A program made the translations under genes and the position numbers. A stretch of 64,000 bases of DNA. Origin: Streptomyces sp. NRRL F-6492 (GTDB taxonomy: Bacteria > Actinomycetota > Actinomycetes > Streptomycetales > Streptomycetaceae). The notes under the pieces are model-generated. The model saw only the letters and a list, made by a program, of their open reading frames with translations. It did not search any database and was not told the DNA's origin. Below, in pieces: positions 24,191 to 32,620 of this stretch. The number at the start of each line of letters is the position of its first letter. The first letter of the stretch is position 1. The stretch spans positions 108,231 through 172,230 of the forward strand of contig NZ_LGEG01000114.1 in the NCBI RefSeq assembly GCF_001280125.1. The letters run 5' to 3'.

Positions 24191-24243
24191 GCGCGTTCCT
24201 TGGGTAAGAGGGGAGGAGGGAGAGACGGAGAGGGCGTACGTGA

Positions 24244-24582
24244 TCACTTGCTGAGGACGTCGTAGACGTCGCCGCTCCACAGGTCCATGTTGGCGTCCGC
24301 CTCACCGGCGGTGTCCGTCATGACCTTGCTGGTGGTGCCGACCGCGTCCAGGAGGTCCTTGTACTCGGCCATCACCGTGCGGTAGCCGCGCTGCCAGTTC
24401 TCGATCTTCGCGATGAACTTGGTGCCCGCCGCGGACCGCATGCTCTGCGCGACCTGGATCGCGATGTCCTCGGACTGCGTGTAGGCCCGCTCCATCGTCT
24501 GGAGGTGCTCCTCCAGTTCGTTGAGGGTCTGGGTCAGTACCGCTGATGAAATCTTGAGGTTGTCATTGGGAACGTCGGACAC
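24244..24582 (-). CDS. WXG100-family Esx-like protein (112 aa), Trp replaced by Ala
   Basis: GTG at 24582, chosen because GGAGATCAG sits just upstream and the start is 44 nt from promoter E; an in-frame ATG at 24654 lies upstream of the promoter's -35. Two long amphipathic helices flank the turn A51-A-G53-T-K-F56, followed by W63 in the second helix. The Gly and Phe of the WXG100 motif are kept but the first Trp is not. The last residues end in DLWSGDVYDVLSK, a plausible C-terminal export signal. It is the first gene of the esx pair and lies downstream of the eccD-eccB operon. Confidence 0.88.
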   Translation of the reverse strand: MSDVPNDNLKISSAVLTQTLNELEEHLQTMERAYTQSEDIAIQVAQSMRSAAGTKFIAKIENWQRGYRTVMAEYKDLLDAVGTTSKVMTDTAGEADANMDLWSGDVYDVLSK

Positions 24583-24626
24583 CTGATCTCCTTGATCGTA
24601 CGGTCGGTGGGCTTCCCGGCAGGGGG

Positions 24627-24653
24627 AACGGGCCGTTCGCGGTGGGGGGTTCA
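24627..24653 (-). promoter_or_regulatory. T7-locus ECF-type promoter, site E (esx pair)
   Basis: Minus strand: TGAACC at 24653-24648, 17 bases, CGTT at 24630-24627, ending 44 nt before the GTG at 24582 and 44 bp after the eccB stop. Confidence 0.8.
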
Positions 24654-24697
24654 CCGATCCATCGCACCGGCCCCGGGCGGCGGCGCGGACACCGTGC

Positions 24698-26161
24698 TCA
24701 GCTCCCCGGAACGCTCCCGGGGCACAGAGGGGCCGGCTCGTCGGCGGGCGCGTCGACCACCCCCGCGGTCATGAGCGCCGCCGGGTCGAGGTCCAGGCCC
24801 GAGGGCAGCATGGTCAGCAGCGTCGAGGGCACGCCCACCGGCGTCGCGCCCGCGTAGCCGAGGACCTTCGCCGCCTCCTGTGTCGGCAGCGGGTACTTCA
24901 CGCCGTTGTCCGCGACCAGGTACGTCGCCCCGGCCGTGCCCGCCCCGGACAGCGCCCGCACCAGCGCGCCGCCCCCCGGCCGTACCGAGATCCGGTCGGC
25001 CGCGCCGCACGACGCCGTCACACCCGGCTGGGGCGTCACCGGCCGTCCCGCGACCGCCGACGCGTCGGCCACGGTCACCAGGGTGCGGGGCCCGCCCGCC
25101 GCCGAAGGCCGTACCGCGGTGCACACGCCCTGACCAGTCCCCGGCGCCACCAGCTCCGGCGGCGTCGTCGGAAGTCCTGTGTCCGGCAGGATCCCGGCCG
25201 GCGCCGGGTGGGCGGCCAGGTCCGCGGCGCCCACCACGACGGCGAGCGGCGGAGCCGCCGCGTACGCCTCCTTCTGGGTGCGCGGGTCACCGCGCAGCAG
25301 CTCGAACTGGGTGCGGCCGAGCGGTGCCAGGCCCTTCCGGGTCAGGACGTACGGCTCACCGGCCGGGCCCGTGAACAGCTGGCCGACCCGGGTCGGCCGC
25401 CCGGCCAGGTCGGGACCGGGCGTGCCCCGGCCCGTGAGGTCCGGCGCGACCAGATCGGGCCCGGAGGGAAGGGAGTTGAGGTAGGACGGTGCCACCGGGA
25501 ACGGCGTGGCCGTGCCGTAGCCGAGCGCCGTACCCGCGTCCTTGCCCAGCCGCAGCCGCTTCCCCTGCCACAGCACATGGCGAGTGCCGTCCGTGGCGAC
25601 CACCAGCAGTCCCTGCTCGGGACCCAGTGCCTGGCCCGAACCGGCGGAGCCGACGGCCAGCGAGACCACAGCTCCGGGCCTGCCCGACGCCGTGGCGACC
25701 ACCAGTCCGCACACCAGCCAGTCGCCGCGGGACAGCGCGGACGTGGCCGGCAGCCCGTCCGGCGCGCCCACGATGCCCACCGGTCCGCCGCGCGGCGCCG
25801 ACTTGAGCGAGTTCAGGCCGACCTGGGTGACGGTCATCTTCTCCCCGGCCACCAGCCGGGCGCTGGCCTGGTTGAGCACCGGCCGCAGCTCCCCGCCGAC
25901 GAACAGGTACCGGGCGCCCGTCTCCTTGACCACCACCAGGGTCCCCGGCTTGGCCCAGCCCGTCGAACCGCCCGGTTTGATCGCCCCGTACAAGCCCATC
26001 ACCAGGGCTATCAGGACAGCGATGAACAGCCCGGTGCGCACCCCGCGAGCGGTGCGCCGGGTGGGAAGGTCCAGGGAGTCGGGCTCGCCCCGCAGCATCC
26101 CGGCCCCGAGCCTGCTCATCACGAACAGGTGGGCCTGCACCTGGTCGCGCCTGGACTGCAT
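24698..26161 (-). CDS. eccB: Type VII secretion protein EccB
   Basis: A core membrane component of the ESX channel: a short cytosolic N-terminus, one helix and a large outer domain. ATG at 26161 has GAGGAG six bases upstream. Residues 1-40 contain the family hallmark QSRRDQVQAHLFVMSRL. The membrane helix is 43-61 (TGLFIAVLIALVMGLYGAI). The outer part has the repeat-like VLIKxG-type strands and LVxAPDL segments of EccB, and Cys residues that can form the outer disulfide. The length, 487 aa, is normal. It follows eccD by 97 bp with no promoter element between them, so eccD and eccB form one operon from site F. Confidence 0.95.
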   Translation of the reverse strand: MQSRRDQVQAHLFVMSRLGAGMLRGEPDSLDLPTRRTARGVRTGLFIAVLIALVMGLYGAIKPGGSTGWAKPGTLVVVKETGARYLFVGGELRPVLNQASARLVAGEKMTVTQVGLNSLKSAPRGGPVGIVGAPDGLPATSALSRGDWLVCGLVVATASGRPGAVVSLAVGSAGSGQALGPEQGLLVVATDGTRHVLWQGKRLRLGKDAGTALGYGTATPFPVAPSYLNSLPSGPDLVAPDLTGRGTPGPDLAGRPTRVGQLFTGPAGEPYVLTRKGLAPLGRTQFELLRGDPRTQKEAYAAAPPLAVVVGAADLAAHPAPAGILPDTGLPTTPPELVAPGTGQGVCTAVRPSAAGGPRTLVTVADASAVAGRPVTPQPGVTASCGAADRISVRPGGGALVRALSGAGTAGATYLVADNGVKYPLPTQEAAKVLGYAGATPVGVPSTLLTMLPSGLDLDPAALMTAGVVDAPADEPAPLCPGSVPGS

Positions 26162-26258
26162 GTGAACTCCTCGGAGGAAAGGTGTGGTGGGGTGCGAGGT
26201 GCGAGGTGAGGTCACCGGCCCCGCGCCGGAGTCCCGGCCCGGGGGCCGGTCGCGGAAT

Positions 26259-27638
26259 TCAGCCGGTGAGCCCGCGCACCCAGGCGAAGACCCCGGCCTC
26301 GGTCAGGGCCAGCGGCAGCATGCTCAGCGCGAGCAGGCTGTGCAGCAGGTCGGCGGCCCGACCCCAGTACGGCAGCATCCGCCGCCCCGGCACCGTCCAC
26401 GAGACGATCACGAGGGCCGCGGCGGTCGCCGCCAGCCCCGCCAGCAGGTACAGACGACCGGTGGGGCCCAGCGAGAGAGCCCACCCGGTCGTGAGCAGCG
26501 CGAGCCCGTACGAGCCGGGCAGGACCAGGGCCAGCCGCTGCCACCGGGAGCCCAGCTCACGGGCGTGCAGGATCAGCAGCAGCGACACCGCGCAGCTCAG
26601 GGCCACGGAAGCCCAGCCGGGTGCGGGGGCCATCAGGGTGAGACAGGCGGCGCACAGGGCGCCCGTCACCACGTGGAAGGCGGTCAGATAGCCGTCGGCC
26701 ACGGCACTGCGGTCCACGACGTCCTGCGCCGGGTAGGGCTCGATGTCCTCCTGGAGCTCCTCGGCGGTGCGCGGCAACGCGGGCAGCCTCAGTCCCGAGA
26801 GCCGGAAGGCGAACCCGGGCAGGAACGTCCCGAGCGCCACCACCAGCACCGTCAGCGCCCCCGCCGTCTCCGGGGCCGTGAGCCCCGCGAGGGCGAGCGC
26901 TCCCGCCACCGCCGTGGCCACCGCGGTGATGAGCAGCCCGAGGAAAAGAGGCGCCGAACAGGCCACGGCCGCGAGCGCGAGGACCGAGGCGCTCGCGGCG
27001 GCCGAACCGCCCGCGAGCAGCCGGGCGGCCGTCAGGTCGCTGTCCCCGGACGGCAGCAGCGCCCCGGCCAGTGCCACATAGGGAACGGCCGCGGCGCCGA
27101 GCGCCGTACCGGCCCCCGCGTCCCCGACCGCCCGCGCGGCGCTCCCCGCGCCCAGGAGCAGGAGCACTCCGGTCACCGCCGCCGAGACCCCCCGCAGTGG
27201 CCCGATGTCCCCGGAGAGGGCCAGGAGGGCCAGGCCGCCCGCCAGCACGAGCAGCGCCAGGCCGAGTGCCAGGTGATGGGTGAGGGCGGGGTGCCACGTG
27301 TCGCCCCGCCGGTCGAGCCCGGCCGCCACACCGTCGATGATGTCGTCGAAATGGACCTCCGGCAGGGACTCGCGGCGCAGCCGCAGATAGAGACGCTCGC
27401 CGTCCCGCAGGCCCAGGGCCTCGGCCGTCCGCTCCTCGTCCAGGGGCTCCTCGCCGAGCCGCTGGAGCACCCAGCCGCCCGCCTCGACGGCCTCCTCGTC
27501 GAGGCCGTCCCCGGAGTAGCCGATGATCGTCGGCAACAGGTCTGCCAGGGGGACGTCGGCCGGTACGGAGAGTTCGACGACCTTGTGCGGCCCGTGGAAC
27601 CTCAACCGGCACAGCCCCGCCACCGCGCTACCGCTCAC
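26259..27638 (-). CDS. eccD: Type VII secretion integral membrane protein EccD
   Basis: The channel-forming multispan subunit of the ESX core complex. Residues 1-95 form the ubiquitin-like cytosolic domain (RLRFHGPHKVVELSVPADVP), followed by a DDIIDGVAAGLDRR linker and about 11 hydrophobic helices to the end. The GTG at 27638 is preferred because AGGAAGGA lies about 10 nt upstream and promoter F ends 58 nt away; the longer in-frame start at 27761 would begin upstream of the promoter. The length, 459 aa, is typical. It is first in the operon with eccB. Confidence 0.95.
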   Translation of the reverse strand: MSGSAVAGLCRLRFHGPHKVVELSVPADVPLADLLPTIIGYSGDGLDEEAVEAGGWVLQRLGEEPLDEERTAEALGLRDGERLYLRLRRESLPEVHFDDIIDGVAAGLDRRGDTWHPALTHHLALGLALLVLAGGLALLALSGDIGPLRGVSAAVTGVLLLLGAGSAARAVGDAGAGTALGAAAVPYVALAGALLPSGDSDLTAARLLAGGSAAASASVLALAAVACSAPLFLGLLITAVATAVAGALALAGLTAPETAGALTVLVVALGTFLPGFAFRLSGLRLPALPRTAEELQEDIEPYPAQDVVDRSAVADGYLTAFHVVTGALCAACLTLMAPAPGWASVALSCAVSLLLILHARELGSRWQRLALVLPGSYGLALLTTGWALSLGPTGRLYLLAGLAATAAALVIVSWTVPGRRMLPYWGRAADLLHSLLALSMLPLALTEAGVFAWVRGLTG

Positions 27639-27696
27639 TGCCCGCGTGTCCTTCCTGCTGTCCCGCCGAGGCCGGAACGCCCTCGGCGGGCAGTGG

Positions 27697-27723
27697 AACG
27701 GACGCGCCCCGGTGCCGGGTTCA
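27697..27723 (-). promoter_or_regulatory. T7-locus ECF-type promoter, site F (eccD-eccB)
   Basis: Minus strand: TGAACC at 27723-27718, 17 bases, CGTT at 27700-27697, ending 58 nt before the GTG of eccD. The DNA between this site and the stop at 27903 holds an imperfect direct repeat (AGGGCGGGCC and AGGGCGGGCC about 37 bp apart) but no gene. Confidence 0.8.
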
Positions 27724-27902
27724 ACCGCGGCGAACCGGATGGCCGGCACAGGCCCCGGCACGACGGCGGGGGAGGGGCTGCGGGGCCGGCCGTCGCGACG
27801 AGGGCGGGCCAGGCGACGAGGGGCGGTGTGGCTACAGAGGGCGGGCCTGGCGACTGGGGTCGGCGTGGCGTCGAGCCGTTCGTACGGGCGACGGCGAACG
27901 GA

Positions 27903-28379
27903 TCAGTCGTCCCCCCGCAGCGCCCGTACGAACGACTCGACGCCCTCCTCGCCGTGCCGTACGAGGAGCACGGCGACCAGACGGGTCACGGCCCGCCGTT
28001 CGCCCTCGCTCCAGGCGCCCGCCGACGGATGCTCGTCGACCACGAGCGCGCGGGCGATCAGCAGCGCCTCCCGCGGTGCCGGGACGACGGGGGACACCGG
28101 GCCGAGCAGCCGAGCCAGAACCCGCGTCAACTCGGACGCGGTGGCCTCCGGCACGTCCAGCCCGGTCGCGGTCCCGGCGAGCGGGTCCCGGTCCTCAGGG
28201 CGGGTGTCCGGCAGCCAGTCGCGCAGCAGCGCCCGCACCTCGTCCGCCGTCGCGTCCTCGGCCTCGTCCTCGTACACCGCTCTCCCGCAGACACCGCCAC
28301 GACGGGCGTGCACGCACCGCCTCGCCCACCCCGCCGACGTCACCGGCACCCGGTCCGGCGGTCGTCCGTAGTCGCGCAC
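27903..28379 (-). CDS. Hypothetical T7SS-locus protein (158 aa)
   Basis: A cytosolic protein between eccD and the divergent eccC. Its C-terminal two thirds look like a genuine helical protein (ATADEVRALLRDWLP, ASELTRVLARLLG, REALLIARALVVDEH, FVRALRGDD). The start is uncertain. GTG 28379 lies 43 nt after promoter G, the same distance as at sites A and C, and third-position GC drops upstream of it. GTG 28277 (124 aa) has a better GGGAGAG site. A longer reading to GTG 28523 would run through both divergent promoters. I do not recognise the family; a regulatory or accessory role is possible because it shares the promoter class. Confidence 0.65.
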   Translation of the reverse strand: MRDYGRPPDRVPVTSAGWARRCVHARRGGVCGRAVYEDEAEDATADEVRALLRDWLPDTRPEDRDPLAGTATGLDVPEATASELTRVLARLLGPVSPVVPAPREALLIARALVVDEHPSAGAWSEGERRAVTRLVAVLLVRHGEEGVESFVRALRGDD

Positions 28380-28422
28380 GCTCTCCCACCGTTCGTCCGC
28401 CCCTGCTTCCGACGGAGAGATC

Positions 28423-28449
28423 AACGCGTACCCCGCCCGTGGAGGTTCA
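28423..28449 (-). promoter_or_regulatory. T7-locus ECF-type promoter, site G (158-aa gene)
   Basis: Minus strand: TGAACC at 28449-28444, 17 bases, CGTT at 28426-28423, ending 43 nt before GTG 28379. It stands back to back with site H, their -35 elements 22 bp apart. Confidence 0.75.
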
Positions 28450-28471
28450 TCCGGGGCGCGGGCCACGGGGT

Positions 28472-28498
28472 TGAACCATCGGGCACCTTCCGCCCGTT
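28472..28498 (+). promoter_or_regulatory. T7-locus ECF-type promoter, site H (eccC operon)
   Basis: Plus strand: TGAACC at 28472-28477, 17 bases, CGTT at 28495-28498, ending 57 nt before the TTG of eccC. It is the only member on the plus strand, matching the only plus-strand operon of the locus. Confidence 0.8.
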
Positions 28499-28555
28499 CC
28501 CGACTGACGAGGAATCGGCACACAGTCGGCCGCCAGGTGTGAGGAGCGTTGTTCG

Positions 28556-31500
28556 TTGAGCGTGGTGCAAGTCAACCGCCCGCCGAGGCGGCCGGGCCCC
28601 GAGATGCCGGACGGCGAGATCCAACTGCAGGAGCCGCCGGGCCTCCCGGAGAAGCAGAACGGCATGGGCAACATCATCACGATGGTGCCCATGGCGCTGT
28701 CCTCGCTCTCCATGGTGTTCATCTTCCTACGGCCCAACGGCGGCCTCATGACGTACATCGCCATGGGCACCATGGCCGTGTCCGCGATCGGCATGGTCGT
28801 CACCCAGATCATGCGCGGCAACGCCGACCGCAAGCAGGAGCTCACCGGCGAACGCCGCGACTACCTGCGCTACCTGTCGCAGATGCGGCGCCAGGTGCGC
28901 AAGGAGGTCCTCCGCCAGCAGGAGGCCCTGGCATGGCGGCACCCCGACCCGTCCGAGCTGCCCTCCCTGGTACGCACCTCGCGGCTGTGGGAACGACGCT
29001 CCTCACACCCGGACTTCAGCGACGTACGGATCGCGCGCGGCTCCCAGCGTCTCGCGGTGCGCCTCGCCCCGCTCGCCACCAAGCCGGTCGACGACCTCGA
29101 ACCGCTCAGCGCCCACGCCCTGCGCCGCTTCATCCACGCGTACGGCGCCGTCGCCGAGCAGCCCGTCGCCATTCACCTGCGCGGCTTCGCCCACGTCCTG
29201 ATCCGGGGCGCCGACGAAGCCGGCCCCGGCAACGGGACGACCGAAGGAGGGACACCCGACGGCGGCGCGACGGCCGGCACCGACGACCGGCCCCGCGCCC
29301 TTGCCCGCGCCGTGCTCGCCCAGTTGGCCACGTTCCACGCGCCCGACGAACTGCGCGTCGCCGTGGTCGCCCCGCCCGACCGGCGTGCCCACTGGGAGTG
29401 GACCAAGTGGCTGCCGCACGCCCTGCACCCCGGGGAGACCGACGGCGCGGGGCCGCTCCGGCTCGTCGCCGGAACCATCGGCGAATTGGAGCAGCTGCTC
29501 GGCGAGGAGTTCGGCGCCCGGCCGCCCTACGAGCCCGACGCCACCCCGAGCCGTGACGAGCCCTACACGGTCATCGTGCTCGACGGGGCCACCTTCACCG
29601 CCCCCCACCGGGCCGCGCTCGGCGGCTACCGCAACGCCACCGTCGTCGACGTCGGTTCCGCGCTGGAGTGGAAGCACAGCAGACTCGTCCTCCGCCTGCG
29701 GATCACCGGGACCCCCGACGGCACCGACAGAACCCTGGAGATGGTCGGCGCCGACCGCAATCGGAAGGACCAGGTCACCACGCTCGGAGTGCCGGACGGC
29801 CTGACCCCCACCGCGGCCACCCGCCTGGCCGCGGCCATGGCCCCGTACCGGCTGGGCGACAGCGTCGACCAGGGCGAGCCACTGGCCACCGACTTCGACC
29901 TGACCAGCCTGCTCGGCATCCACGACCTGCACCGCTTCGACGTCAAGCAGCAGTGGTCGCAGCGCAACCAGTCCAACAAACTGCGCGTCCCGCTCGGCCT
30001 CGGCCCCGACGGCACACCCATCGACCTAGACATCAAGGAGTCCGCCCAGGGAGGCATGGGCCCGCACGGCATGCTCATCGGCGCCACCGGCTCCGGCAAG
30101 TCGGAGCTCCTGCGCACCCTCGTCCTCGCCCTGGCCCTGACCCACTCCTCGGAGATCCTCAACTTCGTCCTCGTCGACTTCAAGGGCGGCGCCACCTTCC
30201 TCGGCCTGGACCGTCTGCCCCACACCTCCGCCGTCATCACGAACCTCGCCGACGAGGCCGACCTGGTCGATCGCATGCGCGACGCGCTGCACGGCGAGAT
30301 GATCCGCCGCCAGGAACTGCTCCGCGCGGCGGGCAACTACGCCTCCCTCCTGGAGTACGAGACCGCCCGCGCCGCGGGCACTCCGCTGGACCCGCTGCCC
30401 ACGCTGTTCGTCGTCGTCGACGAGTTCTCCGAACTGCTCGCCGCACACCGCGACTTCATGGACCTCTTCGTCATGATCGGCCGACTCGGCCGCTCCCTCG
30501 GCGTCCACCTGCTGCTCGCCTCCCAGCGCCTCGACGAAGGGCGCGTGCACCAGCTGGAATCCCATCTGTCGTACCGGATCGGCCTGCGCACCTTCTCCGC
30601 CATGGAGTCCCGGGGCGTCCTGGGCGTCCCCGACGCCTACCAGCTGCCCTCCCAGCCCGGCAACGGCTATCTGCGCAGCGACATCTCCACCCTCACCCGC
30701 TTCAAGGCGGCCTACGTCTCCGGGGCCTACCAGCCCAAACGCCGGCCGGCCGCCCAGCGCGCGGTCATCGAGGGCCAGGTCGTGGCCTTCGGCACTGACT
30801 ACGTGGCCCCCCGCGTGCTGCCCTCCACCCCCGACACGGAGGAGGAGCCCGAGACCGAGGAGACCGGCACGCTCCTCGACATCGCCGCCGAACGACTGAC
30901 CGACGTCGGTCCCCCCGCCTACCAGGTGTGGCTGCCGCCGCTGGACGTCCCGCCGACACTGGACGAACTGCTGCCCCCGATCGGACCGCACCCGGAGCGC
31001 GGCTTCACCGTCGAGGGTGAGGCCCGCGGCACCCTCAAGGTTCCCGTCGGCGTCGTCGACCGGCCCTTCCAGCAGGTCCGCGACCTGCTCATGGCCGACC
31101 TGGCCGGAGCCGACGGACACATCGGCATCGCCGGAGCCCCGCAGTCCGGCAAGTCCACCCTGATCCGCACCATGATGACGGCACTCGCGCTCACCCACAC
31201 CCCCGCCGAAGTGCAGTTCTACTGCCTGGACTTCGGTGGCGGAACCCTGTCGGGCCTGCGCGGCCTGCCCCACGTCGGCGGGGTCACCGGCCGCCACGAC
31301 CCGGACCGCGTCACCCGTACGATCGCCGAGGTCAACGCGGTCATCACCCGCCGCGAGAAGTGCTTCGCCGAACTCGGCATCGACTCCATCGCCACCTTCC
31401 GCCGCAAGAAGGCGGCCGGAGAGCTTCCCGACGACCCCCACGGAGACGTGTTCCTCGTCATCGACGGCTGGAACACGCTGCGCCAGGAGTTCATGGACCT

Positions 31501-32620
31501 GGTCCAGCCGCTGACCCTCATCTCGCAGCGGGGCCTCAACTACGGGGTTCACCTGCTCGTCGGCACCACCCGCTGGGGCGAGATCACCGGCGCCCTGCGC
31601 GACCAGCTCCAGACCCGGTTCGAACTGCGCCTGGGAGACGCCGTGGACTCGGTCGTCAACATGCGGGCGGCGGGCAAGGTGCCCAAGATCCCCGGCCGCG
31701 GACTCACCGCCGACCAGGCGCACTTCCTGTGCGCGCTGCCTCGTATGGACGGCCTCGGCACCGCCCATGACCTCAGCGAGGGCGTCGCCGACCTCGTCGA
31801 CGTCGTGGCCGACCACTGGACCGGGCCGCGCGCCCCCGAGGTCCGCATGCTCCCGCCCGTCCTCGACGCCGCGGAACTCCCCGCACCCCACGGCTCCCTT
31901 CGGATCCCGCTCGGCCTGGAGGAACACGACGTCCTGCCGCTGTGGCACGACTTCTCCCAGGACCCGCACCTGATCGTCGTCGGCGACAGCGAGACCGGCA
32001 AGACGAATCTCCTCAAGCACATCGCCACCCAGATCATGCGCGCCTACACACCCGACCAGGGCCGCCTGATGCTGGTCGACTTCCGCCGCGAGATGTACGA
32101 GACCGTGCCCGAGGAGTACCGGCTCGGCTACGCCGTCTCGGCCGACCCACTGCGCCAGATGGTCACCGGCGCCGCCAAGGCGATCGCCAACCGCGTTCCG
32201 TCCGCCGACATCACCCCGGACCGGCTGCGGCTGCGCGACTGGTGGAGCGGCCCGGAACTCTTCGTACTCGTCGACGACTACGACCTGGTCCACGGCTCCC
32301 CGTCGGCCCATCCGTTCGCCGCCGTCCTCGACCACCTCGCCCAGGGCGCGGAGATCGGCCTGCACATCATCGTCGCCCGTTCCGCCAACGGAGCCGGACG
32401 AGGCCTGTCCGACCAGCTCCTGCGCAAGCTCCAGGACGTCAACACCCCGGCCGTCCTGCTGTCCTGCCCGCCCACCGAGGGCTACCTCTTCGGCGGTACG
32501 AAGCCCAAGGTGCTGCCCACCGGACGCGCACTGCACATCACCCGCCGTCGCACGGTGCAGCTCCAGACGCCGCTGCTCGACCCCGACGGCCCGACCCCGC
32601 AGAACGGACACTCCGGATGA
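28556..32620 (+). CDS. eccC: Type VII secretion ATPase EccC (fused, three FtsK/SpoIIIE domains)
   Basis: The motor and substrate-recognition subunit of the ESX system, here as one 1,354-aa chain. TTG at 28556 follows GAGGAG by nine bases; GTG at 28562 is a possible alternative. Two membrane helices lie near residues 39-60 and 64-86. Three ATPase domains follow, with Walker A lysines at K515 (GATGSGKSELL), K866 (GAPQSGKSTLI) and K1149 (GDSETGKTNLL). The Walker B-type strands are VLVDFKGG, YCLDFGGG and LMLVDFRRE, and the first domain has a full VVVDEFSELL. Domain 3 is the one that usually binds the Esx C-terminal signal. The stop overlaps the next ATG (ATGA), so the 861-aa protein is translationally coupled. 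Confidence 0.97.
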   Translation: MSVVQVNRPPRRPGPEMPDGEIQLQEPPGLPEKQNGMGNIITMVPMALSSLSMVFIFLRPNGGLMTYIAMGTMAVSAIGMVVTQIMRGNADRKQELTGERRDYLRYLSQMRRQVRKEVLRQQEALAWRHPDPSELPSLVRTSRLWERRSSHPDFSDVRIARGSQRLAVRLAPLATKPVDDLEPLSAHALRRFIHAYGAVAEQPVAIHLRGFAHVLIRGADEAGPGNGTTEGGTPDGGATAGTDDRPRALARAVLAQLATFHAPDELRVAVVAPPDRRAHWEWTKWLPHALHPGETDGAGPLRLVAGTIGELEQLLGEEFGARPPYEPDATPSRDEPYTVIVLDGATFTAPHRAALGGYRNATVVDVGSALEWKHSRLVLRLRITGTPDGTDRTLEMVGADRNRKDQVTTLGVPDGLTPTAATRLAAAMAPYRLGDSVDQGEPLATDFDLTSLLGIHDLHRFDVKQQWSQRNQSNKLRVPLGLGPDGTPIDLDIKESAQGGMGPHGMLIGATGSGKSELLRTLVLALALTHSSEILNFVLVDFKGGATFLGLDRLPHTSAVITNLADEADLVDRMRDALHGEMIRRQELLRAAGNYASLLEYETARAAGTPLDPLPTLFVVVDEFSELLAAHRDFMDLFVMIGRLGRSLGVHLLLASQRLDEGRVHQLESHLSYRIGLRTFSAMESRGVLGVPDAYQLPSQPGNGYLRSDISTLTRFKAAYVSGAYQPKRRPAAQRAVIEGQVVAFGTDYVAPRVLPSTPDTEEEPETEETGTLLDIAAERLTDVGPPAYQVWLPPLDVPPTLDELLPPIGPHPERGFTVEGEARGTLKVPVGVVDRPFQQVRDLLMADLAGADGHIGIAGAPQSGKSTLIRTMMTALALTHTPAEVQFYCLDFGGGTLSGLRGLPHVGGVTGRHDPDRVTRTIAEVNAVITRREKCFAELGIDSIATFRRKKAAGELPDDPHGDVFLVIDGWNTLRQEFMDLVQPLTLISQRGLNYGVHLLVGTTRWGEITGALRDQLQTRFELRLGDAVDSVVNMRAAGKVPKIPGRGLTADQAHFLCALPRMDGLGTAHDLSEGVADLVDVVADHWTGPRAPEVRMLPPVLDAAELPAPHGSLRIPLGLEEHDVLPLWHDFSQDPHLIVVGDSETGKTNLLKHIATQIMRAYTPDQGRLMLVDFRREMYETVPEEYRLGYAVSADPLRQMVTGAAKAIANRVPSADITPDRLRLRDWWSGPELFVLVDDYDLVHGSPSAHPFAAVLDHLAQGAEIGLHIIVARSANGAGRGLSDQLLRKLQDVNTPAVLLSCPPTEGYLFGGTKPKVLPTGRALHITRRRTVQLQTPLLDPDGPTPQNGHSG

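Noticed and set aside
27801..27860. Imperfect direct repeat AGGGCGGGCC... in the gap before promoter F
   Set aside because: Short and imperfect in a very GC-rich gap; no function can be argued.
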